Shown: positions 1 through 8,684, counted from the stretch's first letter. The stretch: 64,000 nt of DNA from Pseudonocardia sp. DSM 110487 (GCF_019468565.1 NZ_CP080521.1:6324001-6388000), one strand, 5' to 3'. The notes: generated by a model from the sequence alone, not told the origin. Numbers and translations: made by a program.

Positions 1-1365
1 CTGGAACTCGGCCCAGTCGGCCTGCACCGCCGCGATGAGGCCCTCGGCGGTCTGCTCGCCGCCCAGTAGGCGCTGGACCTCGGGGAACAGCGTGTCGTCG
101 CCCATGGACGGGGTCGCCCAGTCCACGTACAGGGCCTGCCCGTCGGCCGCCGCCACCTGCTGCCAGCCGGCGAGCGTGCCCTCCTGTGCGGTACCGGCCG
201 GGGCCGTCGCGGCGCTGTCCCGCAGTGCTGGCAGGTATCCGCCCGCGAGAAGCTCCGGAGCGGCGTCTGCGGAGATCATGAAGTTGATGAACGCCGCCGC
301 GACGTCCGGGTGTTCGGTGCGGGTGGAGATGCCGAACGGCGAGGTCAGCGCCGCGGTGGCCCGGGCCGGATCGCCGGCCGACACCGGCGGGAGCAGCATG
401 AACCCGGCGTTGCCCGCCATCTCCTCGTCGATCCGGGCCTGCGCCCAGTTCCCGGTGATCATGAAGACGCCCTCGCCGTTGATGAACTTCGTCGTGCCGT
501 CCTCGTAGGCGGTCCCGTTCGCCGACGGAGTGATGTAGCCGGCGTCGACCCAGGACTGCAGCGTGCTCGCGGCCTGCTTCACCCCGGGACGGTCCAGCGT
601 GGCGCCGGGCTCACCGTAGATCCACGACCGGATCGCCTCGACGTCGTCGTACTGCGCGATCAGGTCGGTGAGCAGGTGGTTGCCCGGCCACCCCTCGAGG
701 TTGCCGAGCTGGATGGGCACCTCGCCTGCCGCCTTGGCCGCCTCGAGCGCCGCGACGAACGTCGCGAGGTCGGGCATCGCGGGGTCGATGCCGAGCCGCG
801 TGAGCTTCTCCCGGTTGTAGTAGACGCCGACGAGGTTTCCGCCGAGGGATGCGCCGTAGAGGTCGCCCTGCCCGAAGGTCATGCCGTCAGGGGTGAACCG
901 CAGCTGGTCCAGCAGGCCGGGGCTGAACCGATCCGCCCACCCGTAGGCCTGCGCGTAGTCGTCCAACGGGCGCAGGAGACCGGCCTGCACCAGCGGCCCC
1001 ATCATGACGTGGGCCTGCCCGACCTGCGCGATGTCGGGCGGGTCGTTGGACGACATGACGAGCTTGACGTTCTTGCCGTAGTCGGCGAACGCCGAGTAGC
1101 GGGGCTCGATCGTGACGTTGGGGTGCGCGGCCTCGAACGCCTCGATGAGCCTGGTGATGGCCTCGCCGGTGCCGTCTGCCTCGAAGTGCGTCAGGGTCAG
1201 GCTGATCGGCTCGCCGTCGGGGACGACGGTGGAGATGGGCTGGTTTTCGCGGGTCTCAGGGGCATTCGCCCCCGGCGTGAGGCTGCACGCCGCAAGGGCG
1301 GACGCCGCGACACCGACGATCACCGCCAGCCACATGCGGCGCGGGGAGTGCGCGGATTCGAGCAT
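1..1365 (-). CDS. ABC transporter substrate-binding lipoprotein (3' end outside window)
   Basis: Extracellular solute-binding protein of the sugar/oligosaccharide class (SBP family 1), running off the left edge after 455 codons. The N-terminus has basic residues at 9-10, a hydrophobic stretch, and the lipobox LAAC with the acylated Cys at residue 27, so it should be a membrane-anchored lipoprotein. The mature part has features typical of the family, such as DPPDIAQVG (binding-lobe motif), YNREKLTRLGID and FINGEGVFMITGNW. The ATG at 1365 is preceded by GAGG at a good distance; an in-frame ATG at 1335 is less likely. It follows the GntR gene by about 80 bp, and that gap carries an operator-like palindrome. 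Permease genes would be expected beyond the left edge. The substrate is unknown; the neighbouring dehydratase suggests a sugar acid. Confidence 0.85.
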   Translation of the reverse strand, partial: MLESAHSPRRMWLAVIVGVAASALAACSLTPGANAPETRENQPISTVVPDGEPISLTLTHFEADGTGEAITRLIEAFEAAHPNVTIEPRYSAFADYGKNVKLVMSSNDPPDIAQVGQAHVMMGPLVQAGLLRPLDDYAQAYGWADRFSPGLLDQLRFTPDGMTFGQGDLYGASLGGNLVGVYYNREKLTRLGIDPAMPDLATFVAALEAAKAAGEVPIQLGNLEGWPGNHLLTDLIAQYDDVEAIRSWIYGEPGATLDRPGVKQAASTLQSWVDAGYITPSANGTAYEDGTTKFINGEGVFMITGNWAQARIDEEMAGNAGFMLLPPVSAGDPARATAALTSPFGISTRTEHPDVAAAFINFMISADAAPELLAGGYLPALRDSAATAPAGTAQEGTLAGWQQVAAADGQALYVDWATPSMGDDTLFPEVQRLLGGEQTAEGLIAAVQADWAEFQ

Positions 1366-1396
1366 GAGTGACCTCGTTGTCGGAAGGGCGGTAAAA

Positions 1397-1408
1397 CCGG
1401 TCAGACCA
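1397..1408. promoter_or_regulatory. Candidate FadR-type GntR operator upstream of the binding-protein gene
   Basis: CCGGTCAGACCA, containing the dyad GGTC-A-GACC, lies about 34 bp before the ATG of the substrate-binding gene. The same 9-bp dyad, with the same CC before it, occurs about 41 bp before the dehydratase gene at 3503-3515. FadR-subfamily regulators bind short dyads of the GGTNNNACC kind, so this is a plausible site for the GntR protein encoded at 1447-2247. Shared sequence and spacing are seen; binding is inferred. Confidence 0.5.
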
Positions 1409-1446
1409 CAATGCCCAGACGTATTCGCAGCGTCAAGGTCCACGCC

Positions 1447-2247
1447 TCAGCGGTCGGGCGCGACCTGCTCGAAGACCTCGTTCAGCAGATGATCGAGACT
1501 CACGGCGGGGCCGAGCCGTTCGAGCTCGCGCCGCGCCAGCGCGTCCAGGCTGGCGTCGTAGTCGGCGCCGTAGAGCCGTTGCGCCACCGACAGGTGCTCC
1601 AGCATCGCCTGGCTCGCCCGCGCCGGGTCGTGCTCCCGGATGGCCTCATAGATCTGCCGATGGAAGGGCTCACCCGCACGGACGACCTCCGGGTCGGCCA
1701 GGCTGCGCAGCATCTGCTCGAACGCCAGCCCCGACACCGAGGCGAACATGACCTCGATCACCGAGTTCCGGGCGATCCGCGCGATCGTGGCGTGGAAGAC
1801 GATGTCCTGGCGCGCCTTGCCGATCACGGTGTCCGCGTGGTCGAACCGCTCCAGGGTGACCCGCAGCTCGTTCAGGTCCTCTGGCGTCGCCAGTCGCGCG
1901 GCGGCCGCGGCCGTGACCGTCTCGACCATGATGCGGGCCTCCGCGACCTCCCGTGGAGTCGCGTTCCGGCGGCGGTAGAAGGAATCCAGCGGACGGGCGC
2001 CGTCCGCGACGCGTGGCGGACGCACGAACGTACCGCGGCCGGGCACGACGTCGAGCAGGCCACGCTCCTGCAGGCTGCGCAACACCTCCCGCACGATCGG
2101 CCTGCTGACGTTGTACCGCTCGGCGAGCACCCGTTCCGAGGGCAGCTGGTCCCCTGCCGCGAGCCTGCCGGAGAGCAGCTCCTCCTCCAGCCGGCCCTCG
2201 AGGGCGAGCCGCGGGGGGCGGACCCCACGGGAGGGCGCGTCGGTCAT
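1447..2247 (-). CDS. GntR-family (FadR subfamily) transcriptional regulator
   Basis: 266 residues. An N-terminal winged helix-turn-helix (about residues 15-80) contains the GntR signature around LPSERVLAERYNVSRPIVRE, followed by GLLDVVPGRGTFV in the wing. The rest is an all-helical FCD effector domain with histidines (for example FHATIA, FHRQIYEAI) that bind a metal and a carboxylate ligand in this subfamily. The start overlaps the stop of the dehydratase gene by 4 bp (ATGA), so the two are translationally coupled. It probably senses the substrate or product of that dehydratase and controls the two transcription units that carry the GGTCAGACC dyad. The ligand cannot be read from sequence. Confidence 0.9.
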   Translation of the reverse strand: MTDAPSRGVRPPRLALEGRLEEELLSGRLAAGDQLPSERVLAERYNVSRPIVREVLRSLQERGLLDVVPGRGTFVRPPRVADGARPLDSFYRRRNATPREVAEARIMVETVTAAAAARLATPEDLNELRVTLERFDHADTVIGKARQDIVFHATIARIARNSVIEVMFASVSGLAFEQMLRSLADPEVVRAGEPFHRQIYEAIREHDPARASQAMLEHLSVAQRLYGADYDASLDALARRELERLGPAVSLDHLLNEVFEQVAPDR

Positions 2248-3464
2248 ACCGGAACGGTAGCCACGAATGCCCCGCTACCGACGATGCGGGTCTCCGGGTC
2301 GGCGAGGACGTGATCGCGCAAGCGGATTCCGAAACCCGGGCCTGCGGCGGGCCGCACCCGACCGTCAGCGACGTCGGGGAGACCGTCCACGATCTCCGGC
2401 CACCATCCGTGGAAGTAGGAGCGGGTGAACTCCTGCACCTCGACCCCCGGCAGGTGACTCGCCAGCGCCACACTGGCCGCGAAGACCAGCGGACCACTGC
2501 AGTCGTGCAGCGCCAGTTGCCGGCCCGCGGCCTGCGCGGCCGCAGCCACCTCGAGCGCCTCCGTGACGCCCCCGACCCATCCGACGTCGACGATCGCGAC
2601 GTCGACGCCCTCGGCCGCGAGGAGGTTCCGGTGCGCCATCGCACCGCCGAGCGTCTCCCCCGCCGCGATCGGGACCGAACTCTGCCGGCGCAGCTCCGCC
2701 AGCCCGTGTACGTCGTCGGGCCGCAGTGGGTCCTCCACCCAGAACGGCTCGAACTCCGCCACCGCCCGCAGAATGCGCAGGGCGGGCGCGGGTTGCCACA
2801 GTGCGTGCAGCTCGACGGCGATGCCCATCCTGTCGCCCACGGCCGAACGGATCCGGCGCAGGGGCTCCAGACCTGCCGCCAGGTCGGCATCGTCGATTCT
2901 CTGCCCGTCGCTGCTCTCGGCGGCCCGGTCGAAAGGCCAGATCTTCATGGCTGAGATGCCCTGGGCGAGCAGGTCTTCCGCCAGTTCGGCCGGCCGGTGC
3001 AGGAAACCCGCGAGATCCTCGTAGCGGCCGGGGGTTCCGCCGGCGACGACGCCCCAGTTCTGGGAGGACTGCCCCGACGTACCGCGCATGTACAGCGGGC
3101 CGGCACAGGTGTTGTACACGCGAATGCTCTGCCGGACCCGCCCCAACAGGTCGGCCACCGGCAGCCCCGCCGCCTGTCCGGCCAGGTCCCAGAGGGCCAG
3201 GTCCACGGCACTGCGGGCGCGCGTCTCCGCACCACTGCCGGCGTAGCCGACGTAGCCGGTCGCCACACGGCGGATGCTGTCGCGATCACCTGCGTCCAGG
3301 CCGATGATCCGGGGCGCCAGTTCCTGGTGCACGACGGTTTCCACCGCCGCCGCGCCGTAGAAGGTCTCACCGAGGCCGACGAGCCCGGCATCAGTGTGGA
3401 CGCGTACGTAGAGCAGGTTGGGCAGCGGCGGGAGGCGCACGGTTTCAATCCCAATGATCTTCAC
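2244..3464 (-). CDS. Enolase-superfamily dehydratase (mandelate racemase/muconate lactonizing family)
   Basis: 406 residues with the capping domain (1 to about 125) and the TIM-barrel domain. Metal-ligand and catalytic segments appear in order: AMKIWPFD, VELHALW, WVEDPLRP, AAGETLGG and LHDCSGPL. The E-L-H triplet and the late His in LHDCSGP resemble the mannonate/galactonate dehydratase branch, which uses a His pair, rather than the K-x-K muconate branch. It should abstract the proton alpha to a carboxylate and dehydrate an aldonic or related hydroxy acid in the cytoplasm. First gene of the unit with the GntR regulator. The exact sugar acid cannot be assigned. Confidence 0.85.
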   Translation of the reverse strand: MKIIGIETVRLPPLPNLLYVRVHTDAGLVGLGETFYGAAAVETVVHQELAPRIIGLDAGDRDSIRRVATGYVGYAGSGAETRARSAVDLALWDLAGQAAGLPVADLLGRVRQSIRVYNTCAGPLYMRGTSGQSSQNWGVVAGGTPGRYEDLAGFLHRPAELAEDLLAQGISAMKIWPFDRAAESSDGQRIDDADLAAGLEPLRRIRSAVGDRMGIAVELHALWQPAPALRILRAVAEFEPFWVEDPLRPDDVHGLAELRRQSSVPIAAGETLGGAMAHRNLLAAEGVDVAIVDVGWVGGVTEALEVAAAAQAAGRQLALHDCSGPLVFAASVALASHLPGVEVQEFTRSYFHGWWPEIVDGLPDVADGRVRPAAGPGFGIRLRDHVLADPETRIVGSGAFVATVPV

Positions 3465-3502
3465 GACGCTCCGGGGCTGTCGGTCACCAGCCAGCGGCCT
3501 GA

Positions 3503-3515
3503 CCGGTCAGACCGG
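3503..3515. promoter_or_regulatory. Candidate GntR operator upstream of the dehydratase-GntR unit
   Basis: CCGGTCAGACCGG is a 13-bp perfect interrupted palindrome (CCGGTC-A-GACCGG), about 40 bp upstream of the dehydratase start. It overlaps a second 12-bp palindrome, CTGACCGGTCAG, at 3500-3511. The core GGTCAGACC is identical to that at 1399-1407. This suggests autoregulation plus co-regulation of the transporter. Confidence 0.55.
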
Positions 3516-3594
3516 ATGGTGCCCGAGGCGACCAGCGCGGTCAAGGGACTACGCCGACGTGTGATCCGCTGACGGCCTTCGTCGTGCAGGGGGG

Positions 3595-4272
3595 TCAGCG
3601 GATGGCCGGTGGCAGTGCGCCGAGAATCGCCGCGAGGCTGTGCGGGTCGCGGCGGGCGATGTTGTGACCAACGGGAATATCGTGAACCCGCCAGCCCGAG
3701 TCGTCGCGTAACCGTTCGGTCAGGGTCACGAACGGGCTACCTGGCCACGCGCCACCGCTGATGAACGTGCGGCTGAGCGCGGGCCTGGGGTTGCCTTCCA
3801 GCCTGATCGACTGAACGAAGCTCGCCATCGGGTGTGGTCGCGCGCGAGGGTCGAGCCCGTCAGGGACTGCGACCCATCGGCCGTCGGCGCGGGCGCCGGC
3901 TATGAACAACTCCCGGAAGCTTTCGCTGGTCAGAGACCAACACGAATCCCCGTCGTCCGGGACGTAGGCGTCGATGAAGACGAGTTGATCGAGGCGGTGA
4001 CCGAGCCGGTCCGCGACACCGGCGATCACCATCCCGCCGTAGCTGTGCCCGCACAGCGCGAGTGGCGTTTCGTCGTGACGATCGATGATCGCGGCTACCT
4101 GGTCGATATGGGTGTCGAGGTTCGGCGGACGGTCCGCGTCGACCGGGCCGTCCAACTCCAGCCCGGACAGGGTCACCGCCTCGACGTGGTGGCCCTCTCG
4201 GTGCAGCTCGGCGGCCACCGAGTCGAACACCCATCCGCCTTGCCAGCCACCCGGCACCATCACGAACTTCAC
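3595..4272 (-). CDS. Alpha/beta hydrolase (esterase-like)
   Basis: About 225 residues from the GTG at 4272; the open frame extends further upstream but that part is not protein-like and would overlap the next gene. The fold begins almost at once with MVPGGWQGGWVFD (oxyanion-hole region). It continues with the nucleophile elbow GHSYGG, then FIDAYVPDDGDS, and the catalytic His in VGHNIARRDP near the C-terminus. This matches the short alpha/beta hydrolases annotated as esterases in actinomycetes. No clear Shine-Dalgarno sequence precedes the GTG; an ATG four codons in is an alternative. Natural substrate unknown. Confidence 0.8.
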   Translation of the reverse strand: MKFVMVPGGWQGGWVFDSVAAELHREGHHVEAVTLSGLELDGPVDADRPPNLDTHIDQVAAIIDRHDETPLALCGHSYGGMVIAGVADRLGHRLDQLVFIDAYVPDDGDSCWSLTSESFRELFIAGARADGRWVAVPDGLDPRARPHPMASFVQSIRLEGNPRPALSRTFISGGAWPGSPFVTLTERLRDDSGWRVHDIPVGHNIARRDPHSLAAILGALPPAIR

Positions 4273-4318
4273 CGCGTCATCGTAGTGCTGGAGCCATAGC
4301 TCGTGATCTTGCGAACCA

Positions 4319-4708
4319 CTAGCCCTGTGGGCCCAGCCAGCGCGCCGCGGCCTCGAAGGTGTCGGACGGCGAGCTGTTGAAGGCGATCGCGGCGTCCGGT
4401 GCGTGCCGGCGCACGAGGTTGACGACACGCTCGAAGAGGTCGAGCAGCTCCTCGGGCTTGCGGACGCCGCCGCCGATGACGACCACCTCCCACGGCCGGC
4501 TGGCGAGCGCGTCGGTCACGACCGCCTCGATGTCGTCGCTCCCGTCGAGCCCGAACAGGCAGGTTTCGGCCCCGATCCCGGCGTCGGCGAAACGAGCCAT
4601 GGAGACGGCGAGTGCATCGGCCACGGCCGCGGGATCCCATGGCCCGGGCACCCGGTACGGGTCGAACCCGATCACCAGGACCCGCGGCTCGGGAGCGGAG
4701 GTGTTCAC
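4319..4708 (-). CDS. Small conserved hypothetical protein
   Basis: 129 residues from a GTG at 4708 (N-T-S-A-P-E-P after the start). The sequence looks like a compact alpha/beta (Rossmann-like) fold: strand RVLVIGFDPYRV, helices, strand WEVVVIGGGVRKP, then LFERVVNLVRRHAPDAAIAFNSSPSD. I recognise the general type as a small conserved protein seen in several bacterial groups without an assigned function. It is divergent from the epoxide hydrolase at 4742 with only 33 bp between the start codons. No catalytic motif is evident. Confidence 0.65.
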   Translation of the reverse strand: MNTSAPEPRVLVIGFDPYRVPGPWDPAAVADALAVSMARFADAGIGAETCLFGLDGSDDIEAVVTDALASRPWEVVVIGGGVRKPEELLDLFERVVNLVRRHAPDAAIAFNSSPSDTFEAAARWLGPQG

Positions 4709-4741
4709 CCGTGCAACGCTAGCCGCCGTAGGTTCGCGGTC

Positions 4742-5710
4742 ATGGACGCCACCGCGATCACGCACCGGTTCATCGATGTGCACGGCCTGCGGATGCACCT
4801 GGCCGAGGCCGGGCCGGAGGACGGGCCCGTCGTCCTGCTGCTGCACGGGTTCCCGGAGTGCTGGTACTCATGGCGACACCAGCTGGTGGCGCTCGCGGCG
4901 GCCGGGTTCCGCGCCGTCGCCCCCGACCAGCGCGGTCACGCGCGCAGCGACGCACCCGCCGCGATCGAGGACTACACGATCCTCCACCTGGTGGGCGACG
5001 CGATCGGGGTGCTGGACGCCGTCGGGGCCGAGCGGGCCGTCGTCGTCGGGCACGACTGGGGAGGCCCGGTCGCTTGGCACACGGCGCTGTTGCGGCCCGA
5101 CCGCGTGCGCGGCGTCGTCGGGTTGTCGGTGCCGTTCCGCCCACGCGGCTCGGTCCGCCCCACGGACGCGTTCGCCCGCCGCTTCGGCCCCGGGTACTAC
5201 ATGCTGCATTTCCAGACGCCCGGCCTGGCCGACGCCGAGCTGGCCGCCGACCCGCGCACCACGTTCCGGCGGCTGCTCTCGGCCACATCAGGAGGAACGC
5301 CGCCGCCGCTGCCGGTGGTCGAGCCGGGCGGCGGCTTCCTGGGTTTCCTGCCCGAACCGGATCGCCTGCCTGCCTGGCTCACCGAGCAGGACCTCGACGT
5401 CTACGTCGAGGAGTACCGCGACCGCGGGTTCACCGGCGGGCTCAACTGGTACCGCAACATCGACCGCAACTGGGAGCTCACCGCCGCATGGCACGAGACC
5501 CTCGTCACCCGGCCCGCCCTGTACCTGGCGGGCGAGCACGACCTCGTGATCGCCGGTGTCCCCGCCGACGCCCTCGCCGACTCGCTGCGCGGCACGCTCC
5601 CCGACCTGCGCGGCGTCACCGTCCTGCCGGACTGCGGGCACTGGACCCAGCAGGAACGGCCGGAGGAGGTCAACGCCGCGATCGTCGAGTTCGCGGGCGG
5701 CGTCAGCTGA
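4742..5710 (+). CDS. Soluble epoxide hydrolase (alpha/beta hydrolase)
   Basis: 322 residues from the ATG at 4742. Features in order: HGFPECWYSWRHQ (the HGxP oxyanion motif), APDQRGHARSD, nucleophile Asp in GHDWGGPVAWH, cap-domain Tyr in NWYRNIDRNWE, acid in AGEHDLVI, and catalytic His in CGHWTQQERPEEV. This is the classic Asp-His-Asp plus Tyr arrangement of epoxide hydrolases, which open epoxides to vicinal diols. It is a monocistronic unit followed by hairpins at 5734-5875. Confidence 0.85.
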   Translation: MDATAITHRFIDVHGLRMHLAEAGPEDGPVVLLLHGFPECWYSWRHQLVALAAAGFRAVAPDQRGHARSDAPAAIEDYTILHLVGDAIGVLDAVGAERAVVVGHDWGGPVAWHTALLRPDRVRGVVGLSVPFRPRGSVRPTDAFARRFGPGYYMLHFQTPGLADAELAADPRTTFRRLLSATSGGTPPPLPVVEPGGGFLGFLPEPDRLPAWLTEQDLDVYVEEYRDRGFTGGLNWYRNIDRNWELTAAWHETLVTRPALYLAGEHDLVIAGVPADALADSLRGTLPDLRGVTVLPDCGHWTQQERPEEVNAAIVEFAGGVS

Positions 5711-5733
5711 CGGGCCGGGGCACTAGGCCGCGC

Positions 5734-5875
5734 CCATGATCCGCAGTATCGGTTGGTCATGGCTGTGGCGACAACCATGAGCAACCGATACTTGCGATCT
5801 TCGCGTCCATGATCCGGAGTTTCGGGTGCTCACGGTCGTGAGAGCAGCCATGGACAACCGACCGTTCAGATCTTG
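5734..5875. repeat. Two diverged tandem copies (period 73 bp) of a hairpin element
   Basis: Copy A starts CCATGATCCGCAGTATCGG at 5734; copy B starts CCATGATCCGGAGTTTCGGG at 5807, in the same orientation and with roughly 70% identity by eye. Copy A holds a 16-bp inverted repeat with one mismatch (5747-5762 against 5775-5790, 12-nt loop). Copy B has a shorter perfect stem, CTCACG/CGTGAG. The array begins about 20 bp after the epoxide hydrolase stop, so it could act as a transcription terminator, but it has no U-tract. It could equally be a REP-like repeat. Confidence 0.6.
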
Positions 5876-6036
5876 CCTCCCACCGGCCCGGGCGCCAGGA
5901 CGGTCGGGGTGCGATCGTGTCGATCCAACGGGTCGATCTGGTCGAGTGCCTGCCGGTGGGCGCGCCGTTCCCGGCCCGGGCCGCCCGGTACCCGCCTCGT
6001 GGTCCGGGCTTCGCGTGTGGTTCTGCCGGCTGCCTC

Positions 6037-6528
6037 GACCCGGTCGCTTTGCGGGGGTGGCTGGGTTGGGTGCACTACCGATTAGTGGGGTTGCGTGGGC
6101 GGCCGTCCCCGACGCGGGCACAGGCCCGTTTCGACGAGACCGTCCTGCCGGGTGCCACGCGACTGGCTGTGGTCCCGACCCTCCACACACCAGCCCTTCT
6201 CCGGGTGATCATGGCCAGGCCACTCCAGGGACAGGCCCCACGCGCAGGTCCATGATCAGCAGGACCGGGACACCCGCTGCAGGGGTGCCTCGCCGGTCTG
6301 AACACACCGGCTGCAGGGATGCAGGCCAGGTCCCGATTCCGCTGATCACACCCCAGATTCCAGGGGGTGGCCAGGGGCGGACGACGGGACCACAGCCAGT
6401 CGCGTCGCACCCAAACCGCGGCGGTCTCGTCCCAGACGGGCGTGCCCCCGCGTCGGGGACGGCCGCCCACGCAACCACATGATTCGGTAGTGCACCCAAC
6501 CCAGCCACCCCGACAAGACGACCCGGTC
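6037..6528. repeat. Large imperfect inverted repeat (about 140-bp arms, 207-bp spacer)
   Basis: Left arm 6037-6177 and right arm 6385-6528 are reverse complements containing three blocks of exact identity: 28 bp (6054-6081 with 6484-6511), 30 bp (6089-6118 with 6447-6476) and 21 bp (6157-6177 with 6385-6405). The spacer continues partly complementary (TGATCAGC near 6253 and GCTGATCA near 6344). Both arms can be read as a similar peptide (LGWVHYR, LRGRPSPTR), but no start, ribosome site or conserved domain supports a gene. It looks like a decayed MITE-type element or a foldback structure. No transposase is present. The remainder of 5711-6939 shows nothing I can support as coding. Confidence 0.6.
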
Positions 6529-6939
6529 GAGGCGAACCGGCGAGAGCACGCCGGCAGCCGGGGGCTCGCGGGTGAGACCGGGGCTATCCGGTGCCGGGTA
6601 CGGCGCGCCCATGAAAGCGTCCGGCACCCAACCGCACCCCCAGGGGAGGCGTTCCGCGGAACGCACCCGCGACGCCAACGATGATCAGCGGCTCGGCGCG
6701 AAACCCGACGCCCTGCGTCGGGAAAGGCGCCGACCTGATGATCACAGGCTCCCCGACCGCCCGACCCGGGCCCTGAGTCGCCTGGCGCGCTCGTTCTCGG
6801 CCGGCGCACCCGGTCGACGGGGTGTCTGACCTGCGACGGGCTGCGTCGACCGACACGGGTTGCGTCGGCAGCTCCTCCGTGCCGAGTTGCGGCCCGAGCC
6901 CTGCGATCAGAGGAATGATCACGAAGTCCGGCCGCAGTA

Positions 6940-8028
6940 CTAGGCGCCGTTGAACACCGGCGGCGCATAGCCGGACGGCTTGTCGCCGATCCCGAGCCCC
7001 GGACTGACGATCCAGGACTGGTACCTCGCGGTGAACATCGAGTACACCGACGGCAGCTGCGGTGCGCTCGCCTCGTCGAGCAGGCGGCGGGCGTCCGCCG
7101 GGATCTCGAAGTGCAGCGCCGCGAGGTTGCTCTCCAGCTGGGCGGGACTGCTCGCCCCGACGATCACCGACGCGACGGCGGGCTGGGTCGCCGCCCAGTT
7201 GATCGCGACCTGGGCCATGCTGCGGCCGAGATCGGTGGCCACGGTCTCGAGCGCCTCCACCACCTTCCATCCATCGTCGGTGATCTCCAGCCCGGGTGTA
7301 TCGGGGTTGCCCAGGCGGCCGGAGCCCGTCAGCGCCGACCCGTTGCGCCGGTACTTGCCGGTGAGGACGCCGCCGCCGACCGGGCTCCACGCGGTGATCC
7401 CCATGCCGAGGGACTGGGCCATCGGCACGAACTCCGGCTCGATGCCGCGCGCGATCAGCGAGTACGGCAGCTGCACCGTGACCATCGGGGTGAGCCCGTG
7501 CGCCTCGGCATAGCTCTGCGCGCGGGCGGCGTACCACGCGGGCACGTCGGACAGCCCGGCGTACCGGATCTTGCCGGCGCGGACGAGGTCGTCGAGGGTG
7601 CGCACGACCTCCTCGACCGGCGTGATGCGGTCCCAGGTGTGCAGCAGGTAGAGGTCGAGGTAGTCGGTGCCGAGGCGGCGCAGCGTCGCTTCGAGGGCTC
7701 GCATGATGTGCTTGCGCCCGTTGCCGCTCGCGTTCGGGTCGGCCGGGTCGACCGTGTTGGTGAACTTGCTGGTGAGCACCAGACGGTCCCGGACCCCGGC
7801 CTTGGCGATCAGCCGCCCGAGGATGTGCTCGCTCTCCCCCGCCGTGTAGAAGTCCGCCGTGTCGATGAAGTTGCCGCCCGCGTCGAGGTAGCCGCGGAAG
7901 ATCGGTTCCGCCTCCTCCTCCGTCTTGCCGTATGCGGCGTGGAAGCCGCCAGTGCCGAAGTTCATCGTTCCCAGTGCCATCCGGCTGACCCGCAGTCCTG
8001 ACCTGCCGAGCAGGTAGTAGTCGCTCAT
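6940..8028 (-). CDS. Aldo/keto reductase
   Basis: 362 residues from the ATG at 8028, preceded by GGAGG. The family tetrad is visible: Asp and Tyr in IDTADFYTAGESE, Lys in LTSKFTN, His in YLLHTWDRI. The cofactor-binding C-terminal part includes SVIVGASSPAQLESNLAAL. The length and the D-T-A-D-F-Y motif fit the YhdN/IolS-type NADP-dependent reductases that act on aldehydes. It is last in a MarR-TetR-AKR unit (15 and 45 bp gaps), which suggests a role in detoxifying reactive carbonyls under control of one or both regulators. Confidence 0.88.
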   Translation of the reverse strand: MSDYYLLGRSGLRVSRMALGTMNFGTGGFHAAYGKTEEEAEPIFRGYLDAGGNFIDTADFYTAGESEHILGRLIAKAGVRDRLVLTSKFTNTVDPADPNASGNGRKHIMRALEATLRRLGTDYLDLYLLHTWDRITPVEEVVRTLDDLVRAGKIRYAGLSDVPAWYAARAQSYAEAHGLTPMVTVQLPYSLIARGIEPEFVPMAQSLGMGITAWSPVGGGVLTGKYRRNGSALTGSGRLGNPDTPGLEITDDGWKVVEALETVATDLGRSMAQVAINWAATQPAVASVIVGASSPAQLESNLAALHFEIPADARRLLDEASAPQLPSVYSMFTARYQSWIVSPGLGIGDKPSGYAPPVFNGA

Positions 8029-8072
8029 CACGCCTCCACCGTGGCTCGACAAAATTGGACCCGCAAGTCCAA

Positions 8073-8669
8073 TCAGGGGCGACCCCTCAGGAACGCGATT
8101 CCGGTGTCCAACGCGGCCTCGAGGTGGGCCGTGCCGCCGGTCGACATCAGGATCAGCACGCCCCCTTGGACGCCGGCCACGAGCGCCGCCGCCGAGCGGT
8201 CGGCGTCGATCCCCGCATCGATCTCGCCCGCACCCTGCATGTGCCGGACACCGGCGGCGAGCTCGTCCTGCCAGCGCTGGATCAGCTCCGTGACCACGGC
8301 CTGCGCCCCGGGCGTGCTGCGCCCCAGCTGTGACGTCACGACGCCGAGCGGGCAGCGGCTGCCCTGCCCCCGGTACCGGGCCACCACGGTGTCTCGCCAT
8401 GCGCCCCACGCCCGCCACGACGTCAGCTCGCCCAGCTGAGGCTGCTGGTCGGCGAGGACGCGGTCGGCCTCGTGGCGGGCCACCGCGAGCAGCAGCTCGT
8501 CCTTGCCTTCGGGGAAGTAGTGGAAGAGCTGGCTCTTGCTGGTCCTCGTGCGCGCACGGATGTCCTCGAGCGTGGTGGCGGTGACGCCGTGCTCGCGGAT
8601 CTGCGCGGCCGCCCCCTCGATGATCCGCCGGCGGGTGGCAGCACCCTTCGCGGTGAGCACGCGTGTCAT
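8073..8669 (-). CDS. TetR-family transcriptional regulator
   Basis: 198 residues. The N-terminal HTH is visible as RIIEGAAAQIREHGV, TTLEDIRARTRTSKSQLFHYF and KDELLLAV (about residues 14-60). The C-terminal ligand domain carries RCPLGVVTSQL, as in the TetR_C_33-like group, often annotated as regulators of redox-cycling or efflux genes. It sits between marR (15 bp upstream) and the aldo/keto reductase (45 bp downstream), so it probably regulates that reductase or the whole unit. Ligand unknown. Confidence 0.88.
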   Translation of the reverse strand: MTRVLTAKGAATRRRIIEGAAAQIREHGVTATTLEDIRARTRTSKSQLFHYFPEGKDELLLAVARHEADRVLADQQPQLGELTSWRAWGAWRDTVVARYRGQGSRCPLGVVTSQLGRSTPGAQAVVTELIQRWQDELAAGVRHMQGAGEIDAGIDADRSAAALVAGVQGGVLILMSTGGTAHLEAALDTGIAFLRGRP

Positions 8670-8684
8670 CTCACACTCCCCATG

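Noticed and set aside
310..1371. Long plus-strand frame opposite the left-edge binding protein
   Set aside because: The minus strand encodes a clear ABC lipoprotein with lipobox and ribosome site; the plus frame is a shadow.
5917..6678. Two short divergent protein genes in the inverted-repeat region (about 110 codons each)
   Set aside because: They are the two arms of the same inverted repeat read on opposite strands, with no ribosome sites or recognisable domains; better described as a repeat.
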